This document shows positions 36,074 to 47,960 of a stretch of 64,000 bases of DNA, piece after piece. The notes under the pieces were generated by a model, which was given only the letters and a program-made list of their open reading frames with translations, searched no databases and was not told the origin of the DNA. Numbering within the stretch: the first letter of the stretch is position 1; each line of letters opens with the position of its first letter. Made by a program: the position numbers and the translations under genes. The DNA comes from Paraspadella gotoi (taxonomy: Eukaryota; Chaetognatha), in assembly GCA_051294375.1 (NCBI GenBank), contig CM119265.1, forward strand, positions 20,556,221-20,620,220, written 5' to 3'.

Positions 36074-37594
36074 GACGGAAGTCGTTGCGCGCGCAAAGGT
36101 GGGAGTGTCGTCGTTAGTGACGTCAGATTGATTCGACAGGAGGCGATAACGATACCGGCAAACGAGAGCGTTTTAAACGAGCGTGCGAGTGTTTAAATAT
36201 TGACTGTTGGTTCAGCGAGCGCTGTCGATAGTCCAACCCTCACGCGCAAGAGTCGCGCCGCTTCCAGACGTCTCCAAGACTTTTCTCGATAATGAATTAG
36301 GGCCGCAACTGCAGCTTACCCATCGTCCAGAGTTCGTCGTTCTAGATTTTTCCTTACCCTGACTCTGTAACTTACCGCATCACTCACCCAGTGTTTCACT
36401 CAAAACTCGGGTCCTTGCGCTTCGTCTTCTTCTATAAACTTACCTAAATCTCCCTCGCCACTCTTCATCAGTCCTTTTCAACTCCTTACCCCTCTTCCTC
36501 AAACCCCCCTCCCCAAAAAAAATCCTTTACCCTACTCTCCCCTCTTCCTCTTCCCCCCCCCAAGAAATCCTCTTGAATATGGTTCACCCCGGTTCCCATC
36601 AGACGAAAACTCATTTGAATTTTAAAGAAACTGAGAGACTGACGATTAACGTCGCGAGATTTTGAAGACTTGAGCAATGACGTCGCCAAGAGTTTGGCGG
36701 AAGAAACCGGATGTGTGATTGAGAGTTAGGTGAGTAGTCGTGTAGTTTTATGGAGGCTGGTGAATAGTGTAGTAGAATATAAAGTATATTATTATTATTC
36801 TGAATCTAAAATCTGTAAACATTCCGCTGTATTAATGGAATCAGCCATTAAAAAATATTTGAGTGAAAAAATTAAAATCCATTTTATTTTTAAACAATCA
36901 TTAAAAGAAAGCAAGTTTTAAAATTTTGCAATATTAGCTTTATTAATTTCAGCCCGAGGATCATGGGTTTTTTTAATCGTCAAGCGCGTTGTCGAGTAAT
37001 GCGTCAGCGATTTATAGAATTCGATGGGACGTCTGAATATTACCGATTGAAAATTCCGAACTCCGTCATTCATGACGAAGATAAAAAACGCTTTTCATAT
37101 GCTTCTTTTGTCTCCTCTTAATTTTTTTTAGTTAGTTTTAACCAGTTAATTCTCAAAATGCAATAAAGGCTATAAACATGTGAATTAATAATGAGACAAC
37201 GGCTTGTTCTTTTGTTAAAAGAAAAATAAGTCCAAAACTCAACGCAAGTCAGCAAGAATGTGTTTCTCTCATGCAGTATTAGCAGATTTTTCATTCGAGA
37301 AAAATAATTTTAAAACATAAAGTAAAATATTATAAAATCCAGAAAAAACAGTTTTATAAATAAATAAAAAACTTTGTTTCAGCTCTTCAGAAGTTAACTT
37401 TGTGTCAAAGAGTCCATATTTGCATTGAATTATTTAATAAATATTAGTAAAATACCAACAATAACCATAATATTGAACTATAATAGGTGTAAACCCGTAA
37501 GATCATCGTATATATGAATAATCCAAAAAAATAAGAACATAGAATTAGAAATGCAAAAATATAATAAAACAAGTTAAAAGAACAACAAGAGGAG
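36074..37594 (+). repeat. Duplicated block X, copy 1 (lacks the RRM exon)
   Basis: Matches 38062-39400 from GTCGTTGC through AAAGTAAAATATTATAAAATCCA. Then, where copy 2 has exon 39456-39533, it has about 170 bp of AT-rich sequence (TTTGTTTCAG, CTCTTCAGAAG ...), resuming alignment at TAAACCCGT near 37491. Confidence 0.8.
36118..36125. promoter_or_regulatory. Consensus CRE in CpG-rich block
   Basis: TGACGTCA in a CpG-rich stretch (36075-36260). In the duplicate block near 38106 the site is broken by an inserted C (GTGACGTCC), consistent with sequencing noise in that copy. Confidence 0.3.
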
Positions 37595-38036
37595 GATCAA
37601 AGGGTCGTAGTTTGTCGTCGTCGTCGCGTCACTGTCGTCGTCAATGTCGTCGCACGGATGCTGATTTCGCCCCGAGATAACGCCTCTCCCGACCCGTGAG
37701 GCGAGAAAATGGTGAAGGGGCGGAATTGAGGGGGTGGGGGGTCAGAGAGAGAGAGGAGCGAGAGGGTGAGATGGAGTCGAGATTCTGAGTTAGAGACAGA
37801 GTGGGACATCGGAGTATGGCCTCGATCATTTTGGCGCGAAAATATGCGAATCACAAATAACAATCACCGAGGAAATCACGAAAGGGTCTCGAGGGAATCA
37901 CTATTCACAAATTACGGTGCCTCGTGAGTCATGGACGGTGAAGGGCGGTGATAGGAGGAGGGAAACGTGGGGGAGAGTAAGGGGTAGGAGAGGGGCAGTG
38001 GAAGACGCGGAAGAAGGGTGTGAATATATTGTCAGG
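37595..38036 (+). repeat. Duplicated block Y, copy 1 (partial)
   Basis: GGATCAAAGGGTCGTAGTTT through ATATTGTCAGG, matching 39655-40110, cut by a 25-N join at 38037-38061. Confidence 0.88.
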
Positions 38037-38061
38037 NNNNNNNNNNNNNNNNNNNNNNNNN

Positions 38062-39455
38062 ACGAAGGTCGTTGCCGCGGCAAAGGGGAGGTGTCGTCGT
38101 TAGAGTGACGTCCAGATTGATTCGACAGGAGGCGATAACGATACCGAGCAAACGAGAGCGTTTTAAACGAGCGTGCGAGTGTTTAAATATTGACTCGTTG
38201 GTTCAGCGAGCGTGTCGATAGTCCTAAACCCCCCTGCCGCAAGAGTCGCGCCGCTTCCCAGACGCTCTCAGACTTTTCTCGATAATGAATTAGGGTCCGC
38301 AACTGCAGCTTACCCATTCGTCCAGAGTTCGTCGTTCTAGATTTTTCCTTACCCCTGACTCTGTAACTTACCCCGCATCACTCAACCCAGTGTTTCACTC
38401 AAAATCGGGTCTTGCGCTTCGTCTTCTTCCTATAAACTTACCATACAATCTCCTCTCGCCACTCTTCATCAGTCTCTTTTAACTCCTTACCCCTCTTCCT
38501 CAACTCCCCCCCCAAAAAAAATCCTTTACCCTACTCTCCCCTCTTCCTCTTCCCCCCCCCCCAAGAAATCCCTTGAATATTGGTTCCATCCCCGGTTCCT
38601 CCATCAGACGAAAACTCATTTGAATTTTAAAGGAAAACTGAGAGACTGACGATTAACGTCGCGAGATTTTGAAGACTTGAGCCAATGACGTCGCCAAGAT
38701 TTGGCGGAAGAAAAACCCGGATGTGTGATTGAGAGTTAGCGTGAGTAGTCGTGTAGTTTTATGGATGTGCTGGTGAATAGTGTTAGTATGAATATAAAGT
38801 ATATTATTATTATTCGAATCTAAAATCTGTAAACATTCCGCTGTATTAATGGAATCAGCCATTAAAAAATATTTGAGTGACAAAAATTCATAAAAATCCC
38901 ATTTTATTTTTAACAATCATTAAAAGAAACGCAAGTTTTAAAATTTTGCAATATTAGCATTTATTAATTTCAGCGCCGAGGATCATGGGTTTTTTTAATC
39001 GAGTCAGCGCGTTGTCGAGTAATCGCGTCAGCGATTTATAGAATCTCGATGGGACGTCTGAATATTCCGATTGAAAAATCCGAATCTCCGTCATTCATGA
39101 CGAGATAAAAAACGCTTTTCATATGCTTCTTTTGTCTCCTCTTATTTTTTTTAGTTAGTTTTAACCAGTTAATTCTCAAAATAGCAATAAAGGCTATAAA
39201 CTGATGTGAATTAATAAATGAGACACGGCTATGTTCTTTTGTTAAAAGCCAGAAAATATAGTTTCCGAAACTCAACGCACGATGTCAGCACCGCGCAAGG
39301 AACCAAACAAATGTGATCATTTGTTTCTCTCATGCATTTATTAGCAGATTTTTCATTCGTAGAAAAATAATTTTAAAACATAAAGTAAAATATTATAAAA
39401 ATCCAATAATTTGACTATTGAATTTAAATTTAAATATTCTTTTTTCTCTTTGCAG
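38062..39455 (+). repeat. Duplicated block X, copy 2 (precedes intact exon)
   Basis: Matches 36074-37345 with many single-base differences and continues directly into the acceptor of the RRM1 exon. Confidence 0.88.
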
Positions 39456-39533
39456 GTTCGAACGTTATTCGTCTCTGGGCTCCCTATGGATGCAAAACCA
39501 AGGGAATTGTACCTTCTATTCCGAGCCTATAAG
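39456..39533 (+). CDS. cpo/mec-8-like: RRM1 exon 1 (RNP2) of cpo/mec-8-like gene, intact copy
   Basis: The 78-nt exon is bounded by a pyrimidine-rich tract ending TTTGCAG and by the donor AAG|GTGAGT. It encodes 26 residues beginning [18 protein letters not shown] and ending FRAYK. This is beta-1, the RNP2 motif (LFVSGL) and helix 1 of the first RRM, with the family signature [15 protein letters not shown]. It begins and ends in phase 0, and its boundaries match the exon structure I recall for vertebrate RBPMS. The exon lies inside a duplicated block (38062-40727); a damaged second copy lies at 43985-44060. The next exon is 6.8 kb downstream, partly because the duplicated blocks and 25-N gaps sit in between. 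Confidence 0.93.
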
Positions 39534-40727
39534 GTGAGTTAAACCCGTCAGATCATCGTAATTGAATATCCTCAGCACAAAATAAAATCGCCATACGATG
39601 CCTAATTACGACAATCGTTCTTAACGGTAATGAGAAAGGCAAACAAAGAGGAGGATCAAAGGGTCGTAGTTTGTCGTCGTCGTCGTCACTGTCGTCGTCA
39701 ATGTCGTCGGCACGGATGCTGATTTCGCCCCGAGATAAGAGCCTCTCCCGACCCGTGAGGCGAGAAATGGGTGAAGGGGCGGAGTTGAGGGGGTAGGGGG
39801 TCAGAGAGAGAGAGCGAGCGAGAGGGTGAGATGGAGTCGAGATTCTGAGTTAGAGACAGAGTGGGACATCGAGTATCGGCCTCGATCATCTTTGGCGCGA
39901 AAATATGCGAATCACAAAATCACCGTATCACCGAGGAAATCACCGAAAGGGTCCTCGAGGGAATCACTATTCACAAATTCACGTTGCCTCGTGAGTCATG
40001 GACGTGAAGGGCGGTGATAGGAGGAGGGGAAACGTGGGGGAGAGTAAGGGGTAGGAGGAGGGGCAGTGACGACAGCGTGAAAGAAGAAAGGGTGTGAATA
40101 TATTGTCAGGGTCCAAAAAATGACTTTTAAGATACGGGAAGTAAGAAACATTATTAAAAATTTTGACGATAAATTAAAATCACTATGAGCTAGTTCCGAT
40201 AGAGAATGAGAAAATGAGCCAGAGCTGACAGTAAATGAAAGTGAGGCTAACAGAGAATAAAGTTGGATGCGAGGAGCAAAGTTGCGTGATTCGCGGAGGC
40301 GCGATGAGTGAATAGGAGTGAATCCCTCTGGGAGATACTCGGGGGGGGGTAGAAGAGGGGGGACGTGTGATAGGCGATGTGAATCCAAGTGAAGATAATC
40401 ACTCGAAAACGTCTGTTGACAAAGAAGCGATCGACCGAGAGATAAAACACATTCGGTGCCGAGGTGTGGGAGGGGGGGGAGGGAGGGGCGGGGGAGAGGG
40501 GGGGGAGAGGGGAGGGGGTAGAAGGGAAAAAGGAGGTGGGGATGGAGGAAAGTGGAGGATGAAGGGAAAAGTGGAACTGAACCTGACGGTGAAAGGGATG
40601 ATTAGAAAAGAAAAAGGGGGGGCTGAATTTTAAAATATGAGGTGTAATTTTAATATGAATTTTAAGAGATGACAGAGATAGAGACGTAGCAAGAGTGAGA
40701 TGGAGGAGAAACGCGTTTGAACCCCTC
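39534..40727 (+). repeat. Duplicated block Y, copy 2
   Basis: Runs from the donor of the RRM1 exon to GAACCCCTC and is cut by the 25-N join 40728-40752. The sequence continues past this point in the copies ending at 43579 and beyond 45240. Confidence 0.9.
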
Positions 40728-40752
40728 NNNNNNNNNNNNNNNNNNNNNNNNN

Positions 40753-41635
40753 TAGGCAAGATAGCTATTATTAAATGAATGGAAATTTTAATTGTTGTAC
40801 CAATTCATAAGAATTCCAGCTCCTTTATTTTGATGCTAGTGCGAAAGTACATAAGATTTTTCCCGATCTAAGACTTAAGGGAGTGGTCTTTTCATTACAA
40901 TTAAAAACATTCTTTGAAATATTTTCCACTTTATTGAAGTAGGAAGCCAAGGTAATCTGGGAGTAGAATAAAACGGGACTGTGAGACGAGTCTTTGATTG
41001 AAAGCTTGGCAGGGGACCTGCTATTAATTACTCTGTAAGAGTGCATGGAGGCCCTTAAACCACCAAAGCCTGTCCAAAATCAGGGGCAAGATAGCTTATT
41101 TATTAAATGAATGGATAATTTTTTATATTGGTTGTACCAGATTTGCATAAATGATATTATCAGACATATTAGAAAACAAGAATTGTACGGATCACTTCAT
41201 TCTGTAAAGTATCAACGAAGGAAGGGAGGCTAATTTTCGGATTTTAATTTAAATTTTCTGATTATTTTTCTTGTTAAAAATAAGGATGAGAGAAAATAAT
41301 TCAATAATTATTATTAGAATCAAAACAACTATCACTTCGATCTTCTAATACTTAAAAACCTAAAATAACTGGATGATTTATATAATTCTACAGATTTTAA
41401 ATAAAATAGGCCAAGGACAGCAAGCCTTACAAAAAAGTGAACTTGTAGAATCGTTCAGGTGAGTTGCAAGATACAGAAACCTTAAGCTGATTGTCTTGAG
41501 GAGCCCAATCCCCCATTTTCTCCTTTCACAAGAGCTCACCGTTCGTTACTTTCCCTCCTTCGGGACGGTTTACAACCCTCGCGTTGTTTGGACTTCTCGT
41601 CTCTCTCTCTCTTCTCTCTCTCTCTCTCTCTCTCT

Positions 41636-41670
<35 letters not shown>

Positions 41671-41832
41671 CTCCCCCCCCTATGGAAGGGATGCTTCTCC
41701 AAACCCAACATATTCTTTCCTTTTCTTCCGCTTGATTAACATTTCGGTTTTCTTTCTCACGTCGGTTCGTCGTTCGTCGTCGTCGCGTTCGTCGTTCGGT
41801 CGTCGTCGTCGTCCTCTCTCTCTCTCTCTTCT

Positions 41833-41912
<80 letters not shown>

Positions 41913-42134
41913 CCGTTACTTCTTTTCAAGTCTGACCTCAAAAAGCCCATAAAGTGTGGATGGTCGTCGTCGTCGTCGTCATTGATCGGATTTCGGGTAT
42001 TTATTAACTTCCGAGCAGGTGATACTTTTTTGTTTGAACCTCAGCCATTTATAATCATGACACTATCAAAATATCCAAAATGTTTTCTCTTACGGCCCTA
42101 AGCTTGAAATCTATAATATAAACGGCATTAAAAA
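40753..42134. other. Intronic stretch unique to one place
   Basis: AT-rich, with a 45-bp imperfect direct repeat (40757-40802 and 41087-41140, core GCAAGATAGCT...AAATGAATGG), CT arrays 41602-41667 and 41815-41905, and (GTC)n. No exon fits between RRM1 exons 1 and 2. Confidence 0.65.
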
Positions 42135-43579
42135 ACGGATGCTGATTTCGCCCCGAGATAAGAGCCTCTCCCGACCCGTGAGGCGAGAAATGGGTGAAGG
42201 GGCGGAGTTGAGGGGGTGGGGGTCAGAGAGAGAGAGAGAGGGAGCGAGAGGGTGAGATGGAGTCGAGATTCTGAGTTAGAGACAGAGTGGACATCGAGTA
42301 TCGGCCTCGATCATCTTTGGCGCGAAAAATATGCGAATCACAAAATCACCGTATCACCGAGGAAATCACCGAAAGGGTCCGTCGAGGAATCACTATTCAC
42401 AAATTCACGTTGCCCTCGTGAGTCATGGACGTGAAGGGCGGTGATAGGAGAGGGGAAACGTGGGGGAGAGTAAGGGTAGGAGGAGGGGCAGTGACGACAG
42501 CGTGAAAGAAGAAAGGGTGTGAATATATTGTCAGGGTCCAAAAAATGACTTTTAAGATACGGGAAGAAGAAACATTATTAAAAATTTGACGATAAAATTA
42601 AAATCACTATGAGCTAGTTCCGATAGAGAATGAGAAAAATGAGCAGAGCTGACAGTAAATGAAAGTGAGGCTAACAGAGATAAAGATAAAGTTGGATGTG
42701 AGGGAGGAAAGTTGCGTGATTCGCGGAGGCGCGAATGAGTGAATAGGAGTGAAATCCCTCTGGGAGATACTCGGGGGGGGGTAGAAGAGGGGGACGTGTG
42801 ATAGGCGATGTGAATCCAAGTGAAAGATAATCACTCGAAAACGTCTGTTGACAAAGAAGCGATCGACCGAGAGATAAAAACCCATTCGGTGCCGGGAGGT
42901 GTGGGAGGGGGGGGAGAGAGCAGGGGAGAGGGGGGGGAGAGGGGAGGGGGTAGAAGGGAAAAGGAGGTGGGGATGGAGGAAAGGTGGAGGATGAAGGGAA
43001 AAGTGGAACCTGAATCTGACGGTGAAAAGGGATGATTAGAAAGAAAAAGGGGGGGGGTGAATTTTAATATGAATTTTAAGAGATGACAGAGATAGAGACG
43101 TAGCAAGAGTGAGATGGAGGAGAAACGCGTTTGAAACCCCTCTACCCCCCCTTCATGACCTCCTCCTTTATATCCTTTATATCCTCCGTTTGACTATTGA
43201 GTAGCGTCCCTTCATCCGTTGCTATGACGACGCATCGGACGATGACTTATCAATCGTCGTCGTCCTAATCTTCGTAATATGCGCTATAAAATTGGGGTGA
43301 CCTCATCGCCATAGAAATAATATAACTGATGACTTACACCTTTCAATTTAGTTTCGTTTTTTACTTTCTCATTTATATTATAAGTCATACAAAAGTTTTT
43401 AAATTATACATATATATATATATATTTTTTATTGCGATGATTTTCCGATTGCTCAGTACGTTTTTAAGTAAATGAATTATTAGTTATTTTCCTCTTTCGT
43501 CTCTTTCCCTCTATCCCTCTCCCCAAATGAAGAGGAACGGTTATTTTCATTCTTCGCGCTTTGAACCCCATATATTTCG
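42135..43579 (+). repeat. Duplicated block Y, copy 3
   Basis: Starts abruptly at ACGGATGCTGATTTCGCCCC, matches 39709-40727 and 44243-45705, and ends at ATATATTTCG against the 25-N join 43580-43604. Confidence 0.9.
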
Positions 43580-43618
43580 NNNNNNNNNNNNNNNNNNNNN
43601 NNNNAAAAAGAGAGAGAT

Positions 43619-43984
43619 ATGACGAGATAAAAACGCTTTTCATAATGCTTCTTTTGTCTCCTCTTATTTTTTTTAGTTAGTTTTTAACCGAGTTATTTCT
43701 CAAATAGGCAATAAAGGCTATAAACTGATAGTGAATTAATAAATGAGACACGGCTGTGTTCTTTGTTAAAAGCCAGAAAATATAGTTTCCGTAAACTCAA
43801 CGCACGATGTCAGCACCAGCGCAAGGGAACCAAACAAATGTGATCATTTGTTTTCTCTCATGCATTTGATTAGCAGATTTTTAATTCGTAGGAAAATATT
43901 TTTAAAAACATAAAGTAAAATATTTAAAAATCCAATAATTTGACTATTGAATTTACATTTAAATATTCTTTTTCTCTTTAGCAG
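43619..43984 (+). repeat. Duplicated block X, copy 3 (partial)
   Basis: Matches 39097-39455 starting ATGACGAGATAAAA, and leads into the damaged RRM1 exon copy. Confidence 0.9.
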
Positions 43985-44060
43985 TTCGAACGTTATTTCG
44001 TCTCTGGGCTCCCTATGGATGCAAAACTAGGGAATTGTACCTTCTATTCCGAGCTATAAG
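43985..44060 (+). pseudogene. Second, indel-damaged copy of the RRM1 first exon
   Basis: This copy repeats exon 39456-39533 almost base for base, with the same flanking intron on both sides, but is 76 nt instead of 78. It lacks the first G after the acceptor, has an extra T in TTATTTCG, has one base fewer near GCAAAACTAGGG (which also creates an in-frame-looking TAG), and lacks a C before TATAAG. The donor AAG|GTGAGT is kept. Four indels in 76 bases, several in homopolymers, with intact intron flanks, look more like uncorrected long-read errors in a falsely duplicated contig end than like decay of an old duplicate. A real tandem exon duplication cannot be excluded. Confidence 0.8.
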
Positions 44061-45705
44061 GTGAGTTAAACCCGTCAGATCATCGTAATTGAATATCCTC
44101 AGCACAAAATAAAATCGCCATACGATGCCTAATTACGACAATCGTTCTTAACGGTAATGAGAAAGGCAAACAAAGAGGAGGATGAACAAAGGGTCGTAGT
44201 TTGTCGTCGTCAGTCGTCACTGTCGTCGTCAATGTCGTCGGCACGGATGCGATTTCGCCCCGAGATAAGAGCCTTCTCCGACCCGTGAGGCGAGAAATGG
44301 GTGAAGGGGCGGAGTTGAGGGGGTAGGGGGTCAGAGAGAGAGAGGCGAGCGAGAGGGTGAGATGGAGTCGAGATTCTGAGTTAGAGACAGAGTGGGACAT
44401 CGAGTATCGGCCTCGATCATCTTTGGCGCGAAAAATATGCGAATCACAAAATCACCGTATCACCGGAGGAAATCACGCGAAAGGGTCCTCGAGGGAATCA
44501 CTATTCACAAATTCACGTTGCCCTCGTGAGTCATGGACGTGAAGGGCGGTGATAGGAGGAGGGGAAACGTGGGGGAGAGTAAGGGGTAGGAGGAGGGGCA
44601 GTGACGACAGCGTGAAAGAAGAAAGGGTGTGAATATATTGTCAGGGTCCAAAAAATGACTTTTAAGATACGGGAAGGAAGAAACATTATTAAAAATTTTG
44701 ACGAATAAATTAAAATCACTATGAGCTAGTTCCGATAGAGAATGAGAAAATGAGCCAGAGCTGACAGTAAATGAAAGTGAGGCTAACAGAGAATAAAGTT
44801 GGATGTGAGGGAGGAAAGTTGCGTGATTCGCGGAGCGCGAATGAGTGAATAGGAGTGAATCCCTCTGGGAGATACTCGGGGGGGGTGTAGAAGAGGGGGG
44901 ACGTGTGATAGGCGATGTGAATCCAAGTGAAGATAATCACTCGAAAACGTCTGTTGACAAAGAAGCGATCGACCGAGAGATAAAAACCCATTCGGTGCCG
45001 GAGGGTGTGGAAGGGGGGGGAGAGGGGGGGGGAGAGGGGGGGGAGAGGGGAGGGGGTAGAAGGGAAAAAGGAGGTGGGGATGGAGGAAAGGTGGAGGATG
45101 AAGGGAAAAGTGGAACCTGAATGGACGGTGAAAGGGATGATTAGAAAAGAAAAAGGGGGGGGGGTGAATTTTAATATGAATTTAAGAGATGACAGAGATG
45201 AGACGTAGCAAGAGTGGAGATGGAGGAGAAACGGCGTTTGAAACCCCTCTACCCCCCCCTTCATGACCTCCTCTTTATATCCTTTATATCCTCCGTTTGA
45301 CTATTGAGTAGCGTCCCTTCATCCGTTGCTATGACGACGCATCGGACGATGACTTAATCAATCGTCGTCGTCCTAAATCTTCGTAATATGCGCTATAAAA
45401 CTTGGGTGACCTCATCGCCATAGAAATAATATAACTGATGACTTACACTTTCAATTTAGTTTCGTTTTACTTTTCATTTATATTATAAAGTCATACAAAA
45501 GTTTTTTTATATTATACATACATACATGTATACATTTTCTAAATTGCGATGATTTTCCGATTGCTCAGTACGTTTTTAAGTAAATGAATTAGTTATTTTT
45601 CCCTCTCTCGTCTCTTTCTCCCATTCTCTTTCCCTCTCTCCCTCTCCAAAATGAAGAGGAACAGTTATTTTTCATTCTTTCGCGCTTTGAACCCCATATA
45701 TTTCG
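44061..45705 (+). repeat. Duplicated block Y, copy 4 (most complete)
   Basis: Runs from the donor of the damaged exon copy through the end shared with copy 3 and on into unique sequence, so this is probably the true right-hand junction of the locus. Confidence 0.88.
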
Positions 45706-45946
45706 TCCTCCGCTCTCGCCTCTTTCCCCGTCCCATACGTCAACCACGTCCTTTCTCCTCTTCCTCCTCCTTCGCTCCTCCCTTATGCAAATGAGGACGC
45801 GCAAGACGCGAATCGCGCGCGCGGGCGGTTTAGGAGGAGGAGGAGGAGGAGGAGGAGGAGAAAGAAGAAGAAGAAAAAGAAGAAGAAATGTGGGAGGAGT
45901 CGGTGGGACAAGATCAGATGGATGAGGCTCATAAGAATATGCAAAT

Positions 45947-46028
<82 letters not shown>

Positions 46029-46327
46029 CAAAAGCGACGATTGGCACAAATTCGGATGACCTCGGTGGAAGGGGGAGAGAGTTTTGAGAGCGAGAGGGTT
46101 AGGGAGTGTGAGGAATGTGAAGAGGGGAGCGGGGGGTAAAATTACGGGTCAGGGGAGAGGTGGAGACATCATACGCTTACATTATGTAAAAATGAAAATA
46201 AGACCTGTTTTAAGTTCCAAAGAGAAGTTCGTTAAATGGAGTGAATACAAAGTAAAATGATGGAAATATAGACAATATGATGATGATAAAAATTAATAAA
46301 TCGTTAACTTTTCTCTTTGTTCATCAG
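45706..46327 (+). other. End of intron 1 with GGA/GAA and CT arrays
   Basis: GGA/GAA triplets 45832-45888, (TC)38 at 45949-46024, and two ATGCAAAT octamers (45785-45792, 45939-45946). Confidence 0.8.
45949..46024 (+). repeat. (TC)38 microsatellite
   Basis: Uninterrupted TC array in intron 1. Confidence 0.97.
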
Positions 46328-46381
46328 GGATTTGAATCATCGCTTCTGAAGGTGACCAACAAACAAGGAAAAACTGCCTCG
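46328..46381 (+). CDS. cpo/mec-8-like: RRM1 exon 2
   Basis: The 54-nt exon follows TTCATCAG and ends at TCG|GTGAGT. It encodes 18 residues, GFESSLLKVTNKQGKTAS, which correspond to beta-2 of RRM1 and the beta-2/beta-3 loop. The KxxNKxGKxxS extension in this loop is typical of invertebrate MEC-8/couch potato and is shorter in vertebrate RBPMS (recalled, not searched). It starts and ends in phase 0, so skipping it would keep the frame but destroy the RRM fold. Confidence 0.93.
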
Positions 46382-47682
46382 GTGAGTGATCGCTTTGTTT
46401 TGTTTGTAAATAAACAAAACAACGTTTATAACCAGCCCAGAACTGAACCTTAGATCTCATAATCGGAACATCAACCTAGGTTTAGAAGTAGAATTGTTTC
46501 ATGTCAAACGCAGAAAATCAATATGTTAATCGTGGTTAGTACTTGTTATAGTGAAACCGGAATATTAGGTCGTTTTTTTTATTATTAGAAAAGTCCTTTT
46601 TTTTTACCTAATCTGCCTCTCTCTTCTTCTCTCCTCGATCTCTGCTTACGAAACTGTACTTTTTCCAACTGTCGTGTTGTGGGTGATATGTCGTGTCAAT
46701 TTTGATGCTTCGTGTCAATTCGATGCGACAATTGCTGTTCATTGGCGGCAATGTCGTTTGTCTTGTCGATGCCACCATGTTGCTTTTATTCTTCTTTATC
46801 TGTGAATTTGAAACCAGACACCACAAGGCCAACCAGCAAATGGTCTTTGGATACCTCAATGGAGGGTCAGTTTAGTATTTTTTTTGTAATCATAAATCAC
46901 TAAAATTAGGAGCGAGTTTATTATTTGAAAAGGGGGTATTTTGAAAGGTTAAATACGAACTTTTACATTTGATTAGATTTACAACTTTGGGAAAGTAAAA
47001 ATGAGCGATGAAATAACACCCTAATTTTAAGACTAAAACGAAACTCGAGCAGTCCACTTTTATGAATATTTGTTTTATTTTTCATTGTAGCAATAATTTT
47101 CACTATTTTCACACTTGACGCCTTAATTAGTCGGTGCGCACCACGCACTCCATCTCTACGAAAAAAAAATAAATTACGAAACAAATTATACATTTTTTTT
47201 TCTTAAAATAAAAGGCAAAATAGTCTCGCATGATAGAGTTTATAATATTCTTTTGAATTTTTATTTAATTTAATATTGAAATACTAGTGACAATTTTTCA
47301 CCATTATACAAATACATTTCGGCATTTTTCGCACAGTAGAGATCTGAGCATTGCATTCACAGTAACAATCTTAATCATTTCGTGTCATGTCTGTGAAGAG
47401 CAAAACCAAAAAAAAAAAAAAAAAGATATTGACAAAAACAATCACATCACTGAGGATTTTAATAAGCAATGAATACATAGAAAATTGCAGGTTCGCTATT
47501 ATAGACGAATTTAAACGAAATAAAGAAAAAAAATAAGCAATTGCCATGATATTTATATCATTTTTCTTAATTTTGTTCACGAAATCTTTGGAGAAGCCCA
47601 GTTATCGATTTGACTGACTCTCTTTTGCTTTTCTTTCTTTTCATTTTGTTCCCATCGACGTTCGAAATGTTGACTCGTTCAG
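46382..47682 (+). other. Intron between RRM1 exons 2 and 3
   Basis: GT-AG intron of 1301 nt (GTGAGT to TTCAG). AT-rich with scattered poly-T/poly-A. Open frames of about 60-80 codons around 46608-46903 overlap on both strands and show no family signature, so they are not called as genes. Confidence 0.85.
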
Positions 47683-47745
47683 CCGGTTGGATTCGTGACT
47701 TTCAGCAGTCGAGCCACGGCGGAGTCAGCGAAACAGGATTTACAG
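47683..47745 (+). CDS. cpo/mec-8-like: RRM1 exon 3 (RNP1), with GC splice donor
   Basis: The 63-nt exon follows CTCGTTCAG and encodes PVGFVTFSSRATAESAKQDL followed by Q. PVGFVTF is the RNP1 motif on beta-3 of RRM1; the rest is helix 2. The frame must end before TGA at 47752, and there is no GT in a suitable place. The match to the next exon places the junction exactly after the Q codon, at CAG|GCGAGC, so the intron (47746-47960, 215 nt) has a GC donor. CAG|GC is the usual context for rare GC-AG introns. Confidence 0.92.
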
Positions 47746-47960
47746 GCGAGCGAATGATCGAATGAATAAATTAATGAATGAATTGAGCAAAATGCGTCAA
47801 CTCAAAATCCCCTTAAATCACGTTTCAAACTACTTGCTAATTTAGAAAATGTTTCTTTGCTCAATAATAAATTAAAGAGAACCTTAAAAAGCCATGGTCG
47901 TTTTTTTTTTTTGTTTTTTTTTTTAATCATTTCCTTTCCCCCAAAATCTTAATCCTACAG

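Noticed and set aside
36640-36740. Possible exon DFEDLSNDVAKSLAEETGCV ending at TAG|GTGAGT
   Set aside because: A stop codon precedes the donor in this frame and the duplicate copy breaks both the frame and the donor.
40825-41046. 73-codon minus-strand frame with faint LINE-like look
   Set aside because: The resemblance to a reverse transcriptase C-terminus is only an impression; no motif could be pointed to.
46608-46903. Overlapping frames of 60-83 codons in intron 2 on both strands
   Set aside because: No splice sites in matching phase and no recognised family; three overlapping alternatives argue against coding.
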